Below, piece after piece: positions 47,338 through 61,300 of a stretch of DNA of 64,000 nucleotides; within the stretch, counting starts at the first letter, position 1; every line of letters starts with the position of its first letter. This DNA is from Colius striatus (Eukaryota; Chordata; Aves; Coliiformes; Coliidae), in contig NC_084760.1 in NCBI RefSeq assembly GCF_028858725.1, positions 65,353,867 to 65,417,866 on the forward strand. The letters run 5' to 3'. Made by a program: the position numbers and the translations under genes. The notes under the pieces were generated by a model. It saw nothing but the letters and a program-made list of their open reading frames with translations. It made no database searches and was not told the origin of the DNA.

Positions 47338-50300
47338 TGGAGCTCGAGGACTGTATCTTAGGGGTACCTCCTCAGAGACCAATGAGGAGACCAAGCTACC
47401 ACTCAGCCAACAGCTGCAGCACTGAGTGAAAGAACACAATTATGGACAATCTTTTTTGCTCAGGTTCCTCTTTAGTCAGAGCATACTTCTTTTTTTATGA
47501 AAAGTCTTTAACTTTGATTACTGCAAACACTCCAGTCAAAGGCACTCAGCAGGTAGCTATGGCAACCCCTGAGATAAGTGGTCTAAAATATACCAGGTAA
47601 AATAATGAGGGGATAATAATATGGTTTTAGTTCAAATAAACTATTAAGTGTGACTAATGGTTTTACATTTGAAAAATACTCGTACACTATATTTCTGGGC
47701 TATAAATTAGCAATGGTTCGGGGCCCATTGTTCATCCCACTGCTGTAGGTGGTCTCCAAAGAATACTGTTAATATATGCCTCCTGCATTTGTTAACCCAG
47801 CACTCAGCAGGAAAAAAAAAAAACCAAAAAAGGCTTGTATCTCCACAAAATAAAACTGTTAAAGAGAGAAGAGAGAGGGGGGAGGGCTCAGGGAGGAGAG
47901 ATTACCCATGCTGAGGGAGCTACATCCCCATTTCAGAGGCTGACCTAACTAATTTAATGTGACTATCTCCTCAATACTCTTTTTTCCCCCCCAAAACTGT
48001 TTCTATTGGACCCAAATCAAAACTAGCAATTAGAAGCTGGGTGATAAGTGCTGTGCATACTCAGGATGGGACAGTCATCATCCAAGGAAAGCTTATGATT
48101 TAAATAGTCTAATGCATTTTCTTCACTTGTGGTGAGGAAAAGTGGAGCTGGGATTCTCTTTTCCTGAGGAGCTGGTCTCCTGCAATTACTCCTCTGCAAG
48201 AAAGCAGAACTGAAATCTGCTGGAGTTACTCATGCTGTTCATGGTGGGTAGTAGACCCTTACACATTGTGATTTTCAGAAGATACCCACAACAAAAAGGG
48301 GAGATAATCTGCCCTCTTACCCTCCTTTTCTCCATATAAGCTTCCTATCTTCATCCTGTCCTGAGCAGAGCTTGTCCCTTCTTCATCTTTCCTTTGTCTT
48401 TGTGGGTCACACAGAAGGAAATAGACCTGTCCTGACATCAGGGAAAGAATTAATCCTTCGGACCTGGCAACCACCTCAAGGATTTTGGAACATAAATCCG
48501 GCAGCAATCCTTGCAGCTTGTTTAGTTGGTTCACCTTGAAGCATTTGGTACATAAAAGATTATTATGTTATTTTTTTTTCTAAAGTACTGTCACTATAAA
48601 GCACACAGAGTCAACAAGAAGTGGTATATGTACCCTTTTTTTTCCCTCCATCATTTCCAGCTAGTTACAGACAACAGATCATAAGCAAAGGGACCTTGTT
48701 GATTTAGATTTTCTTGTCAACAGTAAAAACTATATCTGAGTGTGTTTTAGGCCAACAGAGAGAATCCTGTGAAGAAAACCATGGTTCTCTGTGGGGTTGC
48801 CTTTCAAAATGGACTTTGTCACTGATTTTTACTTGTCAGAGGCTCTTCCTCACCAATTTACATGCCTCCTCCAGGAGCTCTAAGTGTCTCTGTGTACTTG
48901 TTTTTGTCAGGTATTGCTTCTGAAAGAAGTTAGCCTCTCATCACAACAGTGTCTTAAATACTGTGGTATGCAGTGTTTAATCAGACAGTACCTGGGGCAA
49001 GATTTTGCAGGTAGGGAGGGGAGGAAGAGGAGGAGGAGTAGAAGATGTAAACCCTTTGTCCTCTTCAAGCAGTGGCTCCTAGCAGATAAGGTGGGTAGGC
49101 TTCCATCCCTGTGCACAACCCATCAGTGTTTCCCTTTTGCCTGGTGAGCTGTCTTGCTTTATCCCAAGTGCTGTGTTCCACCAATCATCCTGCAGTGCTT
49201 TGGATCCATTGGAGGAGCTGGAGGATTGGAGCATCCTCCTCACTATTAGTGTTGTTCCTTGCTGTCTCCAAGGCAAATTAGGGCTCACATTTTCCTAGAA
49301 GTGCTCCGGGCAGCTGTGGTCTCAGCAAAGCAGGATGCTTTCTTAGACCTTGGGTGAACTGGGAATGCATCTGTCTGTTGATATGGGTTTCAGCCTCCCT
49401 TTGCTTTTGGCTCCTCTGGGCTTGGCACAAAATGGCCTGGATATCAGGTGAGGTGATGTCCAGGACCATGAGCAATTCCTTTCCATCCCCTGCTCTCTTT
49501 GGTCATTACTAGCTTATCATAGTGTTTTCTCTGATTTCCCTCTGCTGCCTCCATGCTGCCCCTCGGAAAACAGTGAGGCTTTGTCAGTCTCTCACAGGCT
49601 GTTGAAAGGCTGTTCATACAGTGAAAAATAAAGCAAGCCAATACTGAGATCTACTGCTGAATTTTAATTCTCTTGTTGGCTGGTGGCAGGGAATTAGCCT
49701 GTGAAGGTCAATGGACACTGACACTTTCCTGATGGCCAAGTGCTAAACAGAGTGTTTTAGCAACAACAGCCAAGCCATGCACTGCAGTCCTCCACATGCT
49801 CATCCTGCTCCCTGCCTTTCCTCCAGCCCTGGGTGCTGTGTCCCTCCTCTGCCTCTGGCTACTGACCCCCTTCCCCCCCTTGTTTTTTGGAAACAAGCCT
49901 TAATTTTACTTGAAAATGAAATGCCACAAAATAAAGGGTAAATAAAAGGAAGGCAGAGGAGGTAATACTCACACCTGTGGCAATTGCTTCTGAGGAGGAA
50001 CCTGCCATAACATTGGAGCACAGAAAACCAAAACCGTTGGAATGACAGCATAGAAAAATCAGGCAGAAAATCCTGCCCCAGAAGCTCTGGACAGCCTTAC
50101 TGTGACTTTTGGTGAGAGGCTCCAGATCTGTGAGAAAAAAAGCTGGCTGCAGGATTGCAAATGGAAGGCTCTGAGTATTACAAAGATGAAGGCTCTGGGC
50201 AACCCTGCACAATACTGCACTTCCCATGCTCTCTCCTGTAGCTGACAAGTTCTGAAGAACAACCTGACATAATGGGAGTGCTGGGAAATGGCCATGTCCC

Positions 50301-53300
50301 AGGCAAACCCTTTGCCTTTCTGGGTTCTGCACATTGAGAACAGTAGTAGGAGGTTTTACTCTTGTCACCGATGTCATCCTGTTTCTTGGCTCCTGATTTG
50401 GGTTTTGTCTGGTTTCTGTAAACAGGGTTGTATTGTATTATCCCCTGTTTTTGTTTCAGGGAAGGATGTAGTCTCACCAAAACCTAGCCTCCTTTTAACC
50501 TGTGTTAGTAAACTCAGCACCTCCAAATGTCTCATCAAACCAGGGAAGCCTTGTGCTTTTCCAGAACATAGCTATGCTCATAAAAATAGCAGTCACTGTA
50601 AAATAGGTACTTGCGAGAGTGTTCCTGTGCAAGGGGCAATTCTTTTCCAGCTCTGCCATGGCTTGCCACAACAATTGTCTGGGCTTGCTCATGCAATGTG
50701 CAAAACACATTGCAACAAATAAATACCAAACCACAGGAAAAGAAAGGCGAGGGGGGGAACTGAGCAAAAATCTCCCCCAAAATAGAAATAAGAAAGAACT
50801 GTGCTAATGATTTCTCAAGCAGATGAGGGAGCTGGCAGCTTATATAGACAACCAGATGTGAAGGTACCCATTTTTCAGGGCTGGGGAGGAGTGAAAATGC
50901 AGGAGTGTTGAGAGACAGGTTAAATTTCCTAGGCTGCAGACCAGGATACTGCACAGAGACCTTGTCCATTGCACCATCAATTGACACTGCAGGAGAGCCC
51001 AATGGACCAACAGCAGCACTGCTTTGAGTAAAACTAATGTGCCCTGCATGGGTGCCATGCCTCTGCTCTTTGTTTTGTGCAGCAGGGAGCACTGAAAGTA
51101 GTTGAAAGGATATGCTTCGACATCCTTTCTTGTTAAAGCCCAGCTCGTGTGTGTCTGCTGCAATATGCCATGCAAGTGTTTATAAAATCCCACCACTTTG
51201 TTATGCATGCTGTTAGGTGTATATGCCTCTTCACTCCCCCTCCAGGCTATCTGGGGACTCCCATCACCTCAAAACAGGGCCAGTGATGGCTCAGTTCAGC
51301 TGACCAAAGGTGGTAGTGTTTAATACTTTTTCTGTGCTATTTAAGTAATCCAAGCTCTGTTTAGAAGCAGGAAATCAAACAAGGTGAGAAAGGGTTTTCT
51401 GAAAGTATCTGAAGTACTTGTATACTGATGAAAACGTGAAATGTGGAGGATTTTTTGCAGCTATTGTCAGAATTGCTCCAAATCCGTTAGCTATTGAATT
51501 GGCCATGGATCGTTGCTTCCCTCTATTAAAAAAGAGACATGAGCAGAAATGGCACATGGCAGTTGTGTTATCACAACTGAGAATACACTAGTTTGTTATA
51601 AACTTTTGGATTTCTTTTTATGGGGGGGAGGCTATGGAAATAATACCTTGCCTGGATCTTGGTGCTTCAGTGGAGAGAGACTGCAGAGGCAGCCGCTCAA
51701 TGGACCTCATGGATATCCACTCAAAAAAGGGTATTACATTGCTGTGCCCCCAGGAGAATCTTCTCTGTCCTACTCTTCATTCCCACTGTTTTCTTCTTCC
51801 TTGCCACAGTAGTTTTTTAATCTATTTTTTCTTCTTGTGCCCTGTGATTGCCTCCTGCCTGCTCCCCATACCTCTTTCTATCACCAGCCCCAGCTGTGTT
51901 GATAAAGAACAGAAATCACACTGGGTGCAACTAGTTGTGTCTCACAGTGGTCTTTCACAGCAGCTGCAAAGATTATAAGCTTGGTTATGTGCTTCCTCCA
52001 CCCAGGGCATTACAGCTGGAACTCTACAGGTCAGTGAGTAGACAAAATGCCCTGTGTCATCTGTTGCACTTCAAAAGCATTCCGATTCAAGTGACAGCTC
52101 CCCAGATCCCAGCTTTCTTTAAGCAAGAGGAAGGGAATGCTTTGCTCGAGTGAAAGACCCAAAAGAGGACACTTCTCAATCTTTTCCTAACATGCCAATG
52201 AATAGACTGCCTCAGAAAATGAATTCAGGGCTCCACGAGTAAGTGCTTTAATTTTGGGGTGGAGGCACACATAAGAATGAGACTGATTCTCTGCTTCCAG
52301 TGCAAATTCCTTCGTAATTGAGCTGCTATTAGCAACTCCGGGGCAGTGCACTGTGTGTTTTTATGGACCAATAATAGATGTCTAGGGTGATTGGAGGCAA
52401 TCAGCCTTCAGCCTAGAATTTTACAAAGCCCCAGATGTATAAAATGACAGGCCACTGAAGTCTTCCCTTCTCAGACTTATAAATACCCCATGCTCCAGGA
52501 GTGCAGGCCAGCTGCTAACTAATGGATACCAGGCAAAAGACCTGTGGCCATGGGGTTGTGGATGTCCTGGGCGACTGCCAGCTGAAGCAGAAGGGTTGTC
52601 CTTATTATTCGGGCCCATAGTGTCCAGCTGGGGCTAATTGTACCAATTTGAGTGACAGTGGATGGTATGAACCAAGTAGGGCATGGTAGATGTGGCAATG
52701 GCCTGGTGGTCCCTTGTAGTGGCAAGGAGATTTCGTGTGTTTTAAATGTATTGGTTTTGTTAGAGTGAGGTGTGACCTGTCTGGGACCAATCTGAGATCC
52801 TATATAAATGCATTTTCCAAACTGCCTTTCAGAGTTGGGTATTACCACTGAACCTGCAGCAGAAGTGAGCTTTGTTGTGCAAGAATATACTTGGTTTCAT
52901 TGCAATGCTCATAGGTCCTAGAGCATAGCCATGCAAAATAGTATTGAATTTGCAGGTGCTTTCTATGCTAAAAGCGGCCTTTGTGATGTGGTGTTGCCCA
53001 GCACAAATCAGGACATTTCTTGCTGCAGCCTTTCTTCTGCTGCCCAGGAATGGGCAAAACACATTGCTGTCTTCTCTCCACGTTCAGCACACAAATCTGC
53101 ATGTGACTTGGGAGCTCAGCAGTGTTCAGAATCACTGTTCAACAGTACAAGCAGGCAGTGTGTTCAGCACATAAGACAAGCAGGATCCCGGGCTGAATCA
53201 GGGCCCTACTGCTGCTGCCCTAGTGCCTCTCAAAAAAACCCCTTCCAATTGTGTTCCATTCTCTAGCAGGCAGTGAGGCCTTTGACTCTGAATCCATCTA

Positions 53301-54477
53301 GCAAATGAGAGAAATTATGGATGCTAATGAAAAAAAGATTCAGCCGATGGAGGGAGCAGAATGTTTCTCAAGTGAGAAATCCCTCGGGAAAGAGGGAGCA
53401 AACTGTGCTTGAAAATAGATGCTAAAATGTTTAAAGCCAGAGGAGAAACTCAAAGCAAGGTATTCTCAGTTTTGGAAGTGCAATGAAGACAAATTTCCAG
53501 GACTGTAATAAAGAGGAGTCCACTAACCGTAGCCTATGCTTACCAAGGGTAGTCAGTTGTGCTATAGCAGTGTGAGATGGATAACTTTGCAGCCTCTCCC
53601 TGAATTGGTATTTCACAGTGTTATTAGATGCAGCACGAAGATATTCCTTTCCTGGCAGCACTCTGCTTCATCCAGGAAGGGGCTCGTGTCTCTCTTGCTT
53701 TATGCTTTCTTTTGTATTCCTAACTGAAATCAGGTTTCAGGTGAGACTGTGGGGAAATCAGAACAAGCAGAGGTTCCCAGTGCAATTCATGCCTAGGAGC
53801 TGTGTGAGATGATGATGGAAGATGTGCTAGGAAAATTCCACCTGACTCAATACTGTCACATTACTGTTGTCACATTTAGAGGTGTCGAGACTTCTGTGTG
53901 AAGAAATAACTGCTGATTTTGAGGTATTAATACTATTGAGAGTATGGTTTCCTAAGAAGGCTCCCAAATCTGATCTTTGGTGCATTAGCCTGTAGGGTGG
54001 TGGTGGCTGGGAGTTTTCCTTTTTTGACTCCCTTTATTCCTTTTTTAGGTCCCTTGACCAAAGTGTATTTGCTCTGTTATCTGTTGCATGTACTGTAGTT
54101 AGTGAAGTCAAGTTTTTCTTTGGGAGACTTGGTTGCTGTGTTTCTCTCTGTTTAGCAAGAGAGATTTTGATTGCTTGGAAGAGAGTTCTGGATGGAAGGC
54201 AGCATAGTGCCTTGCACTTGAAGAGCAGGAAAGGAGTAAAATGAAACCTGTGCTGGCCTCTTTAAGACATAAAAATAAATGAAAGCATAAATCTGAGCCC
54301 ATTATAGATCTGCAATAAATGTGGTGATAAATCAGAGGCAGCTGATAATGTAAGAGTAATGCTTGTTTGCAGTACAATCACCACATGATATTAAAAGATA
54401 AGTGTCCATTTACAGAGCAATGATGGAGCAGTACTGGATACCTTGAAGATCACCTTGTAAAACTGCTAGGTGAAAGG
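47338..54477. other. Unique intergenic sequence
   Basis: No gene recognised. Simple tracts: an A-rich run at about 47813-47830, purine runs at about 47864-47890 and 49014-49041. A 172-codon minus-strand open frame at 49859-50377 shows no known domain. Confidence 0.4.
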
Positions 54478-54699
54478 AAATGGTCCCTGTATTGGATCCA
54501 AAGGAATTGCCAGAGACACTGGAATTTGCGAAAGAAGGTGAATTGCCTTTGCTTGCCTGGCAAGGCTGGCCTGAGGAATGGGAATCTGAACTGATCTCCT
54601 CAGTTTGCAGTTCCAAGCCTGTCTTTGAGGTGAAGGAGCCTACCAAGCGAGAAGGACAATGGTTTGCTTGCAATGCTGCCAGATTGAAACTGTGCCTAA
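54478..54699 (+). other. Exon-like open reading frame with strong splice donor
   Basis: From the ATG at 54480 a plus-strand frame is open to 54773. The part to 54699 is rich in Glu, Lys and Trp (PLLAWQGWPEEWESEL, VKEPTKREGQWFACNA) and ends at CCTAA|GTAAGTACTG, a near-perfect donor. A TAG precedes GTGAAAGG at 54470, a poor acceptor. No family recognised. The opposite strand is also open, which weakens the coding case. Could be a lineage-specific exon or chance. Confidence 0.25.
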
Positions 54700-56494
54700 G
54701 TAAGTACTGTGAAACTCTCATAAAGCATGTAGTAAATACAAACATGGGTTGTGATTGTGATAAGATGAAATGAAAGCAGTAAGTAACAGCCAGAATTAAC
54801 AACCGAAAACTTTGTGTTACTCTATAAACCTTGGGCTAGGCAGTGAAGCGATGAACATGGCCACGTAATTACAGCCATAAAAGTGCATGTGTTCTCAGCA
54901 GACTCAGAGCAGGAGAGTCAGATGAATACTGCTGAGCTTGGGAAGCTGATGATTTGTTTCATTTCTGTACATTTCCATCTTGTAATCTGTATCCTCAGCT
55001 GGTATCTTCGCTTAGCTTAGATCCAGTGTACTCTGGAGTGCTGGAGACTTGGATCCAAGACAATGGCTGCTGCCAGAATGAAAGCAGAAGTAACTGCATT
55101 ATTCATACATCTTAAGGCTGGATGGGGTCATTATGAATATGTATCCTGCCTTTCTATAGTGCTTCAAGCCTTGAAACTTTACCCAGCAACTTCTATATCT
55201 AGCCCATAGCTCCTGGTTTAGTTAAGGAGGCATCCTTTAGCCAGCTGGCTGTAGACCTCAGCTGATGGTGATTCTATCATGCCCTAAGGAAAGCTACTGA
55301 GTGATTGATTTACCTCACTGTTAGATAGGCTCAGCTTTCAGTTAAATGCCCTGTTTGCCTTTTGGGTTTTTTTATTTTCTGGAGATGGAAGATTTCATCC
55401 TTAGCAACTTTTATAACCCACATTGAAATAATTTAATACAGGCAAGAGCTTTGGAATACATCTTTCTTTATAAGGCATCTCTTCCAGAACTCTGATGAGC
55501 TTTTTTGCTCATTTTTTGAACCGTGCTTTCTTTAACCTCTGTCTGGAAACATAGACACAGGATATGTTACAGTCTAAAAGCACTGCTTTGTTCCTATCTG
55601 GTATTCACTATGACTGGACAGGAAGCATTTTGCCTGAAATTTTAGCAGCAGGGTTTTCTTTTTTTTTTAAAATAATTTATTTATTCTTTTCTGTAGTCAA
55701 AATTTCATCTGAGGGTGACCAAAGTTTTTGCTAGAAACTAATTCTGTGAAATAAAGAGCTCTTTGCTCTCCTTTATCTTCTGTTTCTGTCGTGGTTTGCA
55801 AGACACTGACTATTAGAAAAGTGAAATATCTGGGTCATTGTTTTCCCTGTCTTGATCCATTCATTATGCCTTCTGTCTTTGAGATGGACTGGCATATTAC
55901 CAACCAAAGTAAATAGCTCATTAACAACCTTGACAACACTAGTTAATGACCTTGGTTTCTTCTGGAGCAGATGGAAATTGAATTGCTGCATGTGATCACA
56001 GCAGTCTCATTCCATTATGCTCTAGGATCCCACATAGTGGTTAACAGCACCTAGGAGAGGTACTCTGGTCAAATAAAAGCCTCACGACTGGGTTTTCTTC
56101 TCCTTTCTCTGGTCACTAAGAGTATTTGGCTTTGTATTGGGTGGCACATTGTGTCCCAAAAATGGGCACGCAGAAGGTGTTAGGAGTGGTGAGCATCTCC
56201 AGTGTCATTGTGTCCACTCCATGGTGAGCTCCATCTTATCTTGGAAGGCTGATCCAGAACAGCCTGACATTAAGATGACAAATAGAAACATGGGGTTTAG
56301 TTTACATCTTGATCAGACAAACCACATTTCTTGCAAATTTCCTCAGTTTCCTCTTGTAGATAATAGGGGTAGTATCTGTCTTCCCCTTGGTAATGAAGTT
56401 AGAAATTCAAGGGTGGAAAGGGCTTCAGAGAACATAGACTCTAATGCATATGCATGAGGAGTTGACAAGCATCCTTTGATCTGACTAGACATAT
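54700..56494. other. Unique intergenic sequence
   Basis: No gene recognised. A T-rich then A/T-rich stretch lies at about 55657-55690. Confidence 0.4.
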
Positions 56495-56567
56495 TTTGAG
56501 CAGATGGATGGGCTAGCTGACCTCTGGAGGTCCCTTCCAACCTAAATTGTTCTAAAATTCAATGAAT
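56495..56567 (+). mobile_element. CR1 3' tail fragment
   Basis: GATGGGCTAGCTGACCTCTG, GAGGTCCCTTCCAACCTAAA and TTGTTCTAAAATTCAATGA match a diverged CR1 3' end. Confidence 0.65.
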
Positions 56568-57123
56568 GTGAGTCATCTCAGACTGTGTCGTTATATTTAA
56601 CATGTTTGTATGGTTTTGTTTCATTCTGAAACTGGCAGTTGTATTTGCTGGATTCAGTGAAGCAACTGGCTTGACATTTCAAGTAGTTTCAGCTTATCTT
56701 TTTTTTTTTTTTTAAAGTGCCTTAGCAAAACGGTAAAGGTTCATTTAAAACCCAAACTCACGTAGTGGAGCCTTGTCCCACCCCAACTGATACAAGGTGC
56801 TCAATGCTGGGTGACCTGAACCAATGCTGTCTCAATCACTGAAACAGATGAGACTATTGAGATCTACATTGTTCTCCCTCCTCTTCAACATGGATCATTC
56901 CAATCCAGAGCCACTCTGCCGTATGCACACGTACTAGGTCCGGCTCCAGCCCTTGGTCTTTCTTCTTTTCCTGAGAAGAGAGTGTTTGTTTGCCCCTGCT
57001 TTTTTGTTCCTCAAAGGCTGCCTGCAAGTGGTCCTATTTAAGACTGTGTTCGTATCATATTGCTTTTTCTTTCTAAAGTGAAGAATGGAATGGTAGTTTT
57101 GCTCTTTTGGATCATCTAAGCAA
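56568..57123. other. Unique sequence
   Basis: Holds a T homopolymer of about 15 bases at 56699-56714; nothing else recognised. Confidence 0.35.
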
Positions 57124-57707
57124 TGGTGGGTTAGCCTTGTCTGCCAGTCTAACTCCCACTCAACCACTCACTCCTTACCAGCCCCAGCAGGATGAGGGAG
57201 AAAACAGGAAAACTAAACCCCAAACCAGGAATAAGAAAGCTTGTGAGTCAAGACAAAGCCAGGGAAATTGTTTACCAGTTACTGTTGCAGGCAAAATTAG
57301 TCTCAAATCTGCAAAAATTAATGTATTGCTCCTTCTTACTCACCTAGCTGCTGTGTCCTGTCTCTTCAGAACGGAGGATTTGTCATGACATGTCCTCTCT
57401 GCCACTCATTCTTCCTCAGACTTTTCCACTGCTCCTGCATGGGATCCCTCAGGAAAAGTCTGCTCCAGTGTGAACTCCTCTGTGGGCCACAGTTCCTGTC
57501 AGGACAACCTTCTCCAGCGTGGAGTCTCCACAGGCCGCAGATCCTTCAGGGGATATCCACCTGCTCCAGTTGTGGTCTTTCGCGGGCTGCAGTGTGAATA
57601 TCTGCTCCAGCATTGTCCTCCTCATGGAGTGGAGGGAATAACTGCTCTACCAAAGCCCTCTCCACGGGCTACAGGGGATTAACCAGTCTGGTGCCTGAAG
57701 CACCCCT
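57124..57707. mobile_element. Avian ERV LTR-type fragment with CTGCTCCAG repeats
   Basis: Starts TGGTGGGTTAGCCTTGTCTG, with CAACCACTCACTCC and a GCAGGATGAGGGAGAAAAC block, then GTTTACCAGTTACTGTTGCA and an AATTAATGTATTGC stretch, all in the order of a common avian LTR family. From 57420 the phrases CTGCTCCTGCATGGG, CTGCTCCAGTGTGAA, TCTCCAGCGTGGAG, CTGCTCCAGTTGTGG and CTGCTCCAGCATTG recur about every 40-50 bases with GGGCTGCAG/GGCCACAG between, a degraded minisatellite known in that family. No viral gene is present. Orientation not fixed. Confidence 0.75.
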
Positions 57708-58390
57708 GAGGTATGTCTGACCTGTCTGTAGTTCCCCAGATCCTTCTTTTTGCCTTCCTTGAAGATAAGACTGACTCTTGTTTTCTTCCAGTCCTCAGGA
57801 ACCTCTTTTAATCACCATGATTGTTCAAAGGTTATTGAGATTGGGCACAAAATGACACCAGCCAGCTCCCTTAGCACCCATGGATGCATCTCATCAAGGC
57901 CCATGGTCTTATGTACATCCAGTTTGATGGAGTATTCTCTGACCTCATCCTCTTCCACCAAAGGTACATCTTCCTTGCTTCAGGCTTTCCCCCTGGTCTC
58001 CAGGGTCTGGCATTTCTGAAGCTGATCTTACTAGTAAAGGGTGAAGAGTCAGTCCCTCACCCTTTTCCATGTCCTGTGTCACCAGATCCCCATCCCATTT
58101 AGCAACAGATCCACATTTCCCCTGATCTTCTTTTTGCTATGTACCTTTGACACCCCTTGCTAGGTTCAATTCCAGGTGGTATTTGGCTTTCCTAAACACA
58201 TCTCTGCATGCTTGGACAGTGTCTCTATATTCCTACCAGGCTACCAGTCCCAGCTGCTATCTTCTGTTTACTTTCTTTTTACATTTAGGGTTTGCCAGGA
58301 GACCCTTGATTATCCATGCAGGTGTCCTAGAACGTTTGTCTGTCTGCTTGTCAGGATGGACAGCTCTTGAGCTTCAAGTAGTAAAGTCAG
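57708..58390 (-). mobile_element. CR1 LINE ORF2 internal fragment
   Basis: The minus-strand translation matches the CR1 ORF2 segment between endonuclease and RT palm: RTPAWIIKGLLANPK, EYRDTVQACRDVFRKAKYHL, ELNLARGVKG, then the domain up to the PVFKK-type region at 57750. Several stops and frameshifts. It begins exactly where the LTR-type fragment stops; the RT core and 3' end expected to the left are absent. Confidence 0.88.
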
Positions 58391-61300
58391 CTTAAACAGT
58401 TCTCATATCTGGAGGTTTACATTTCTAATATTTCTTCTTTTTTTGACCCCTTCAGATCAGACTTTCAAGTTGCTCATTCTCCATGGCAGTTAGGTACTCA
58501 AGGATCAGAAAATTATTGTCTTGAACTTAGTGGACCTGAAAACATGGGACTTCAAAAAAGCCACAAACCCCAGCAAAATACAGATTTGGTCATAAGATGG
58601 AAGTGCTGTTTGTGGAAGGTAATTTATGCCTTTTTAAGAAAGCATTTTCATTCAGTTCTGCTTTGTTGAGCAAATTCAAGCTTCTCTGGTCTTACCCTGA
58701 ACTTTAACAGGGCTATACCAGTTTTGATCAACTCAGGATGGAATCTTCAGCTCCTATACAGTAATGCAGCATGTTGCTTGTGGGTAGAGTGCAGCATGAG
58801 AGGCAGGCATCCTTCACAGCTGGATTTCATGGTTTGAACTTTTGTACATTTTCCCTGAGAGCTTGTTCAGAAGAAAGTGGTTCAATAATTTAAATGTGGA
58901 TGAAGCTATCTCTCTCTGGCAGGTCTGATCTTCTCTGCCTTCCTTCTTTTTTCTTTACTGTTCAAGATCTACTGCAAATTAGTTTCTCCAGGGAATATTT
59001 GCCTTAGCTTCACTCCGAAAACTTACTTGTTGAAAGAAAGAAACTGTGTAAATAACCTTCCAGCTCAGACACCCTGGCCAAGTGCCTTATAGCTTTTTTT
59101 TCTCTTAGAATTTAATTTGTTCTAGTGATTTAAAGCTCAGCATTCACACTGTGCTAAGAAGCCTTTGTGCTTCCTTTCATCGCTGACTTTATCACCATCA
59201 AATGAGCCCTTATGCTCTACAACAAGACTTCTCCACATTATTAATAACAATTCAGACCCATAGAGACCCTGTTCGTTTCTGGCAGGGGAAATCTATGTGT
59301 GAAGGCTCAGGAGCCGTTTTGTGCTTGTAGGTGAAGCATCAGTCAGTTTTATACTCACTGCAGTTTTGCACAGCCCTTGCCACCACAGCTGGCTAAGAAC
59401 AACACAAAAGGCAGAAATATATTTTTCAGATTGGCTGAATCTGGAGCTTTCAGGAGGTGTTGGTAGGCCATTGCAGGGGGAAAAAAAAAAGCCTGCAGTG
59501 CAGTCACTTTGAGTTGTACCTGATGTTCAGACGGCTGAAGACACTTAATTAGCACTCTGCTTGCTTTAGCTTCTATGACCATCCTATAAATCACTTTTAT
59601 TGGATATTCAGGCTGACTCTCAGGCTGATGGACCAACAAACATCTGAGGAAGATTTGTAGGGTCTTTTCACAAGTAATCACGCTCAATCTTGATAACTGG
59701 AGTGTGCAGTTTTTTGGATGTGTCCATTCATTCATGTTTCATAAATGAGATCTACTTGGAAGATGAGTGTACATGAAAAGACTATTGGAATTCAAAGGTA
59801 TTTATCCCCTTCTCAGGTTCTTTTCCTTTTAGATGTTAAAAAACACCATCCCAGCCTGCAGGACAGTCTACTGTTGCTGCCTATGAAGTATATTAAACCA
59901 TACAGTAGTTTAGAACTTTCATGAATGATAGATTTCATACATATAGATGGCTGAGTTAAGTGAAGAAAAAGAGTTTTCCTCTGGTTTTCCCCCCGTTACT
60001 TCCAATATGGCCCTGAAGAACTTAAAACTGACATTTAAAACTGAGCAAGAAATGAGTAAAATTAGAAGAGACATGGGTTACAATGATAGTTACATTCAAA
60101 GTTTTCCCTGTAAACATTGTGATGAATGTTTGATCGGAATTTTGGAAGTAGGGGACAACATCTAGTTTCAGTGATGTGAACCACGTAGTTTATTTTAGGT
60201 TTCTGAGGGAAGATCTGTGCCTGAATGTTTTAGAAGTGCAAGGGACAGCTGTTTGCTTTCCTGAAAAGTATGTATATTTATACTGGTTACAAGCAGGCAG
60301 GCACAGCTTGCCATATCACACTACAGAGCTGCCACTTCAACCTTGCTGACCCATTCACAGGAGAAACACCCTGACCATCTCTACACACAACTTTTCCACA
60401 CTGTGTGATTTAGGATTTAATTTCTGATATCTCCTACCCAGACACCTCATGATGAACAGCCCTGTGACCTTCCAAGTCCTGGTGAAATTCCCTCCTCAAT
60501 CTTCCAGCCCTTGGGTGCTGGGGCAAATTTCACTCACCTTGGTTGGATTAAAGAAGACCCAGTTGCACCCCAACCTGTGAGACACGTGGACACAGGGGTA
60601 AGGCGACTGTTAGCTTTCTAATCGTTCTTAAGAAAGCCTCTTACTTGATGTCCTACATAACAGAGAGACATTTTCTACATGTGCCCCAACATGATGAGTT
60701 CATTGTTCACCAACAATGAAGGCTTGATTATAACAAAGATGTGATGCCTGGTACTTACTGTGGAGTGAGTGTGTTTCCACACATCTCACTGCAATAGAGC
60801 CTTCCCTGAGACAGTAATTGTTGGTCTCTGCTGGAAAACACAGCCTGCATAAGTAATGCTGTGTGGGCATGGGTGCTGGAGGAGGAAATTAAACAAAGAT
60901 ATGGATGGGAGACAGCTTGGTACCAAACAGATAGATGATGAGGATGGGCCAAATGAGAAAGCATCCCGAAGAGCTTTGGTCCGGGTTGTGCTGCCATAAC
61001 TTGGGCATGGTCTTCTTGGCAGTAAAGTTCCTCTGCTCTTTCACCTTTTCTGTTGTTTCTATTCTCAAACATTCGAAGAATACATTTGGCTGTATAGTGC
61101 CCATTTTTCCTTTCACTTGCACTAGTTTTATTTCAGCCTCCTTTGGGCTGCTCCGAGTAGTTTTGGTTGTTGGAGTCAGTTTGCAGCAGCAATTGCTTGT
61201 GCTGCTGGAGAGCTCATTCGGCTTTGTTTGCTCTGTGTGTGTTGCAACTGTTGAACCCAAAAGGAGAAGAGCTGTAGTGTTACCAGCACACTGACCTGCA

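Noticed and set aside
49859..50377. 172-codon minus-strand hydrophobic frame, tested as a SYNDIG1 exon
   Set aside because: No match to SYNDIG1 membrane segments and no supporting splice sites.
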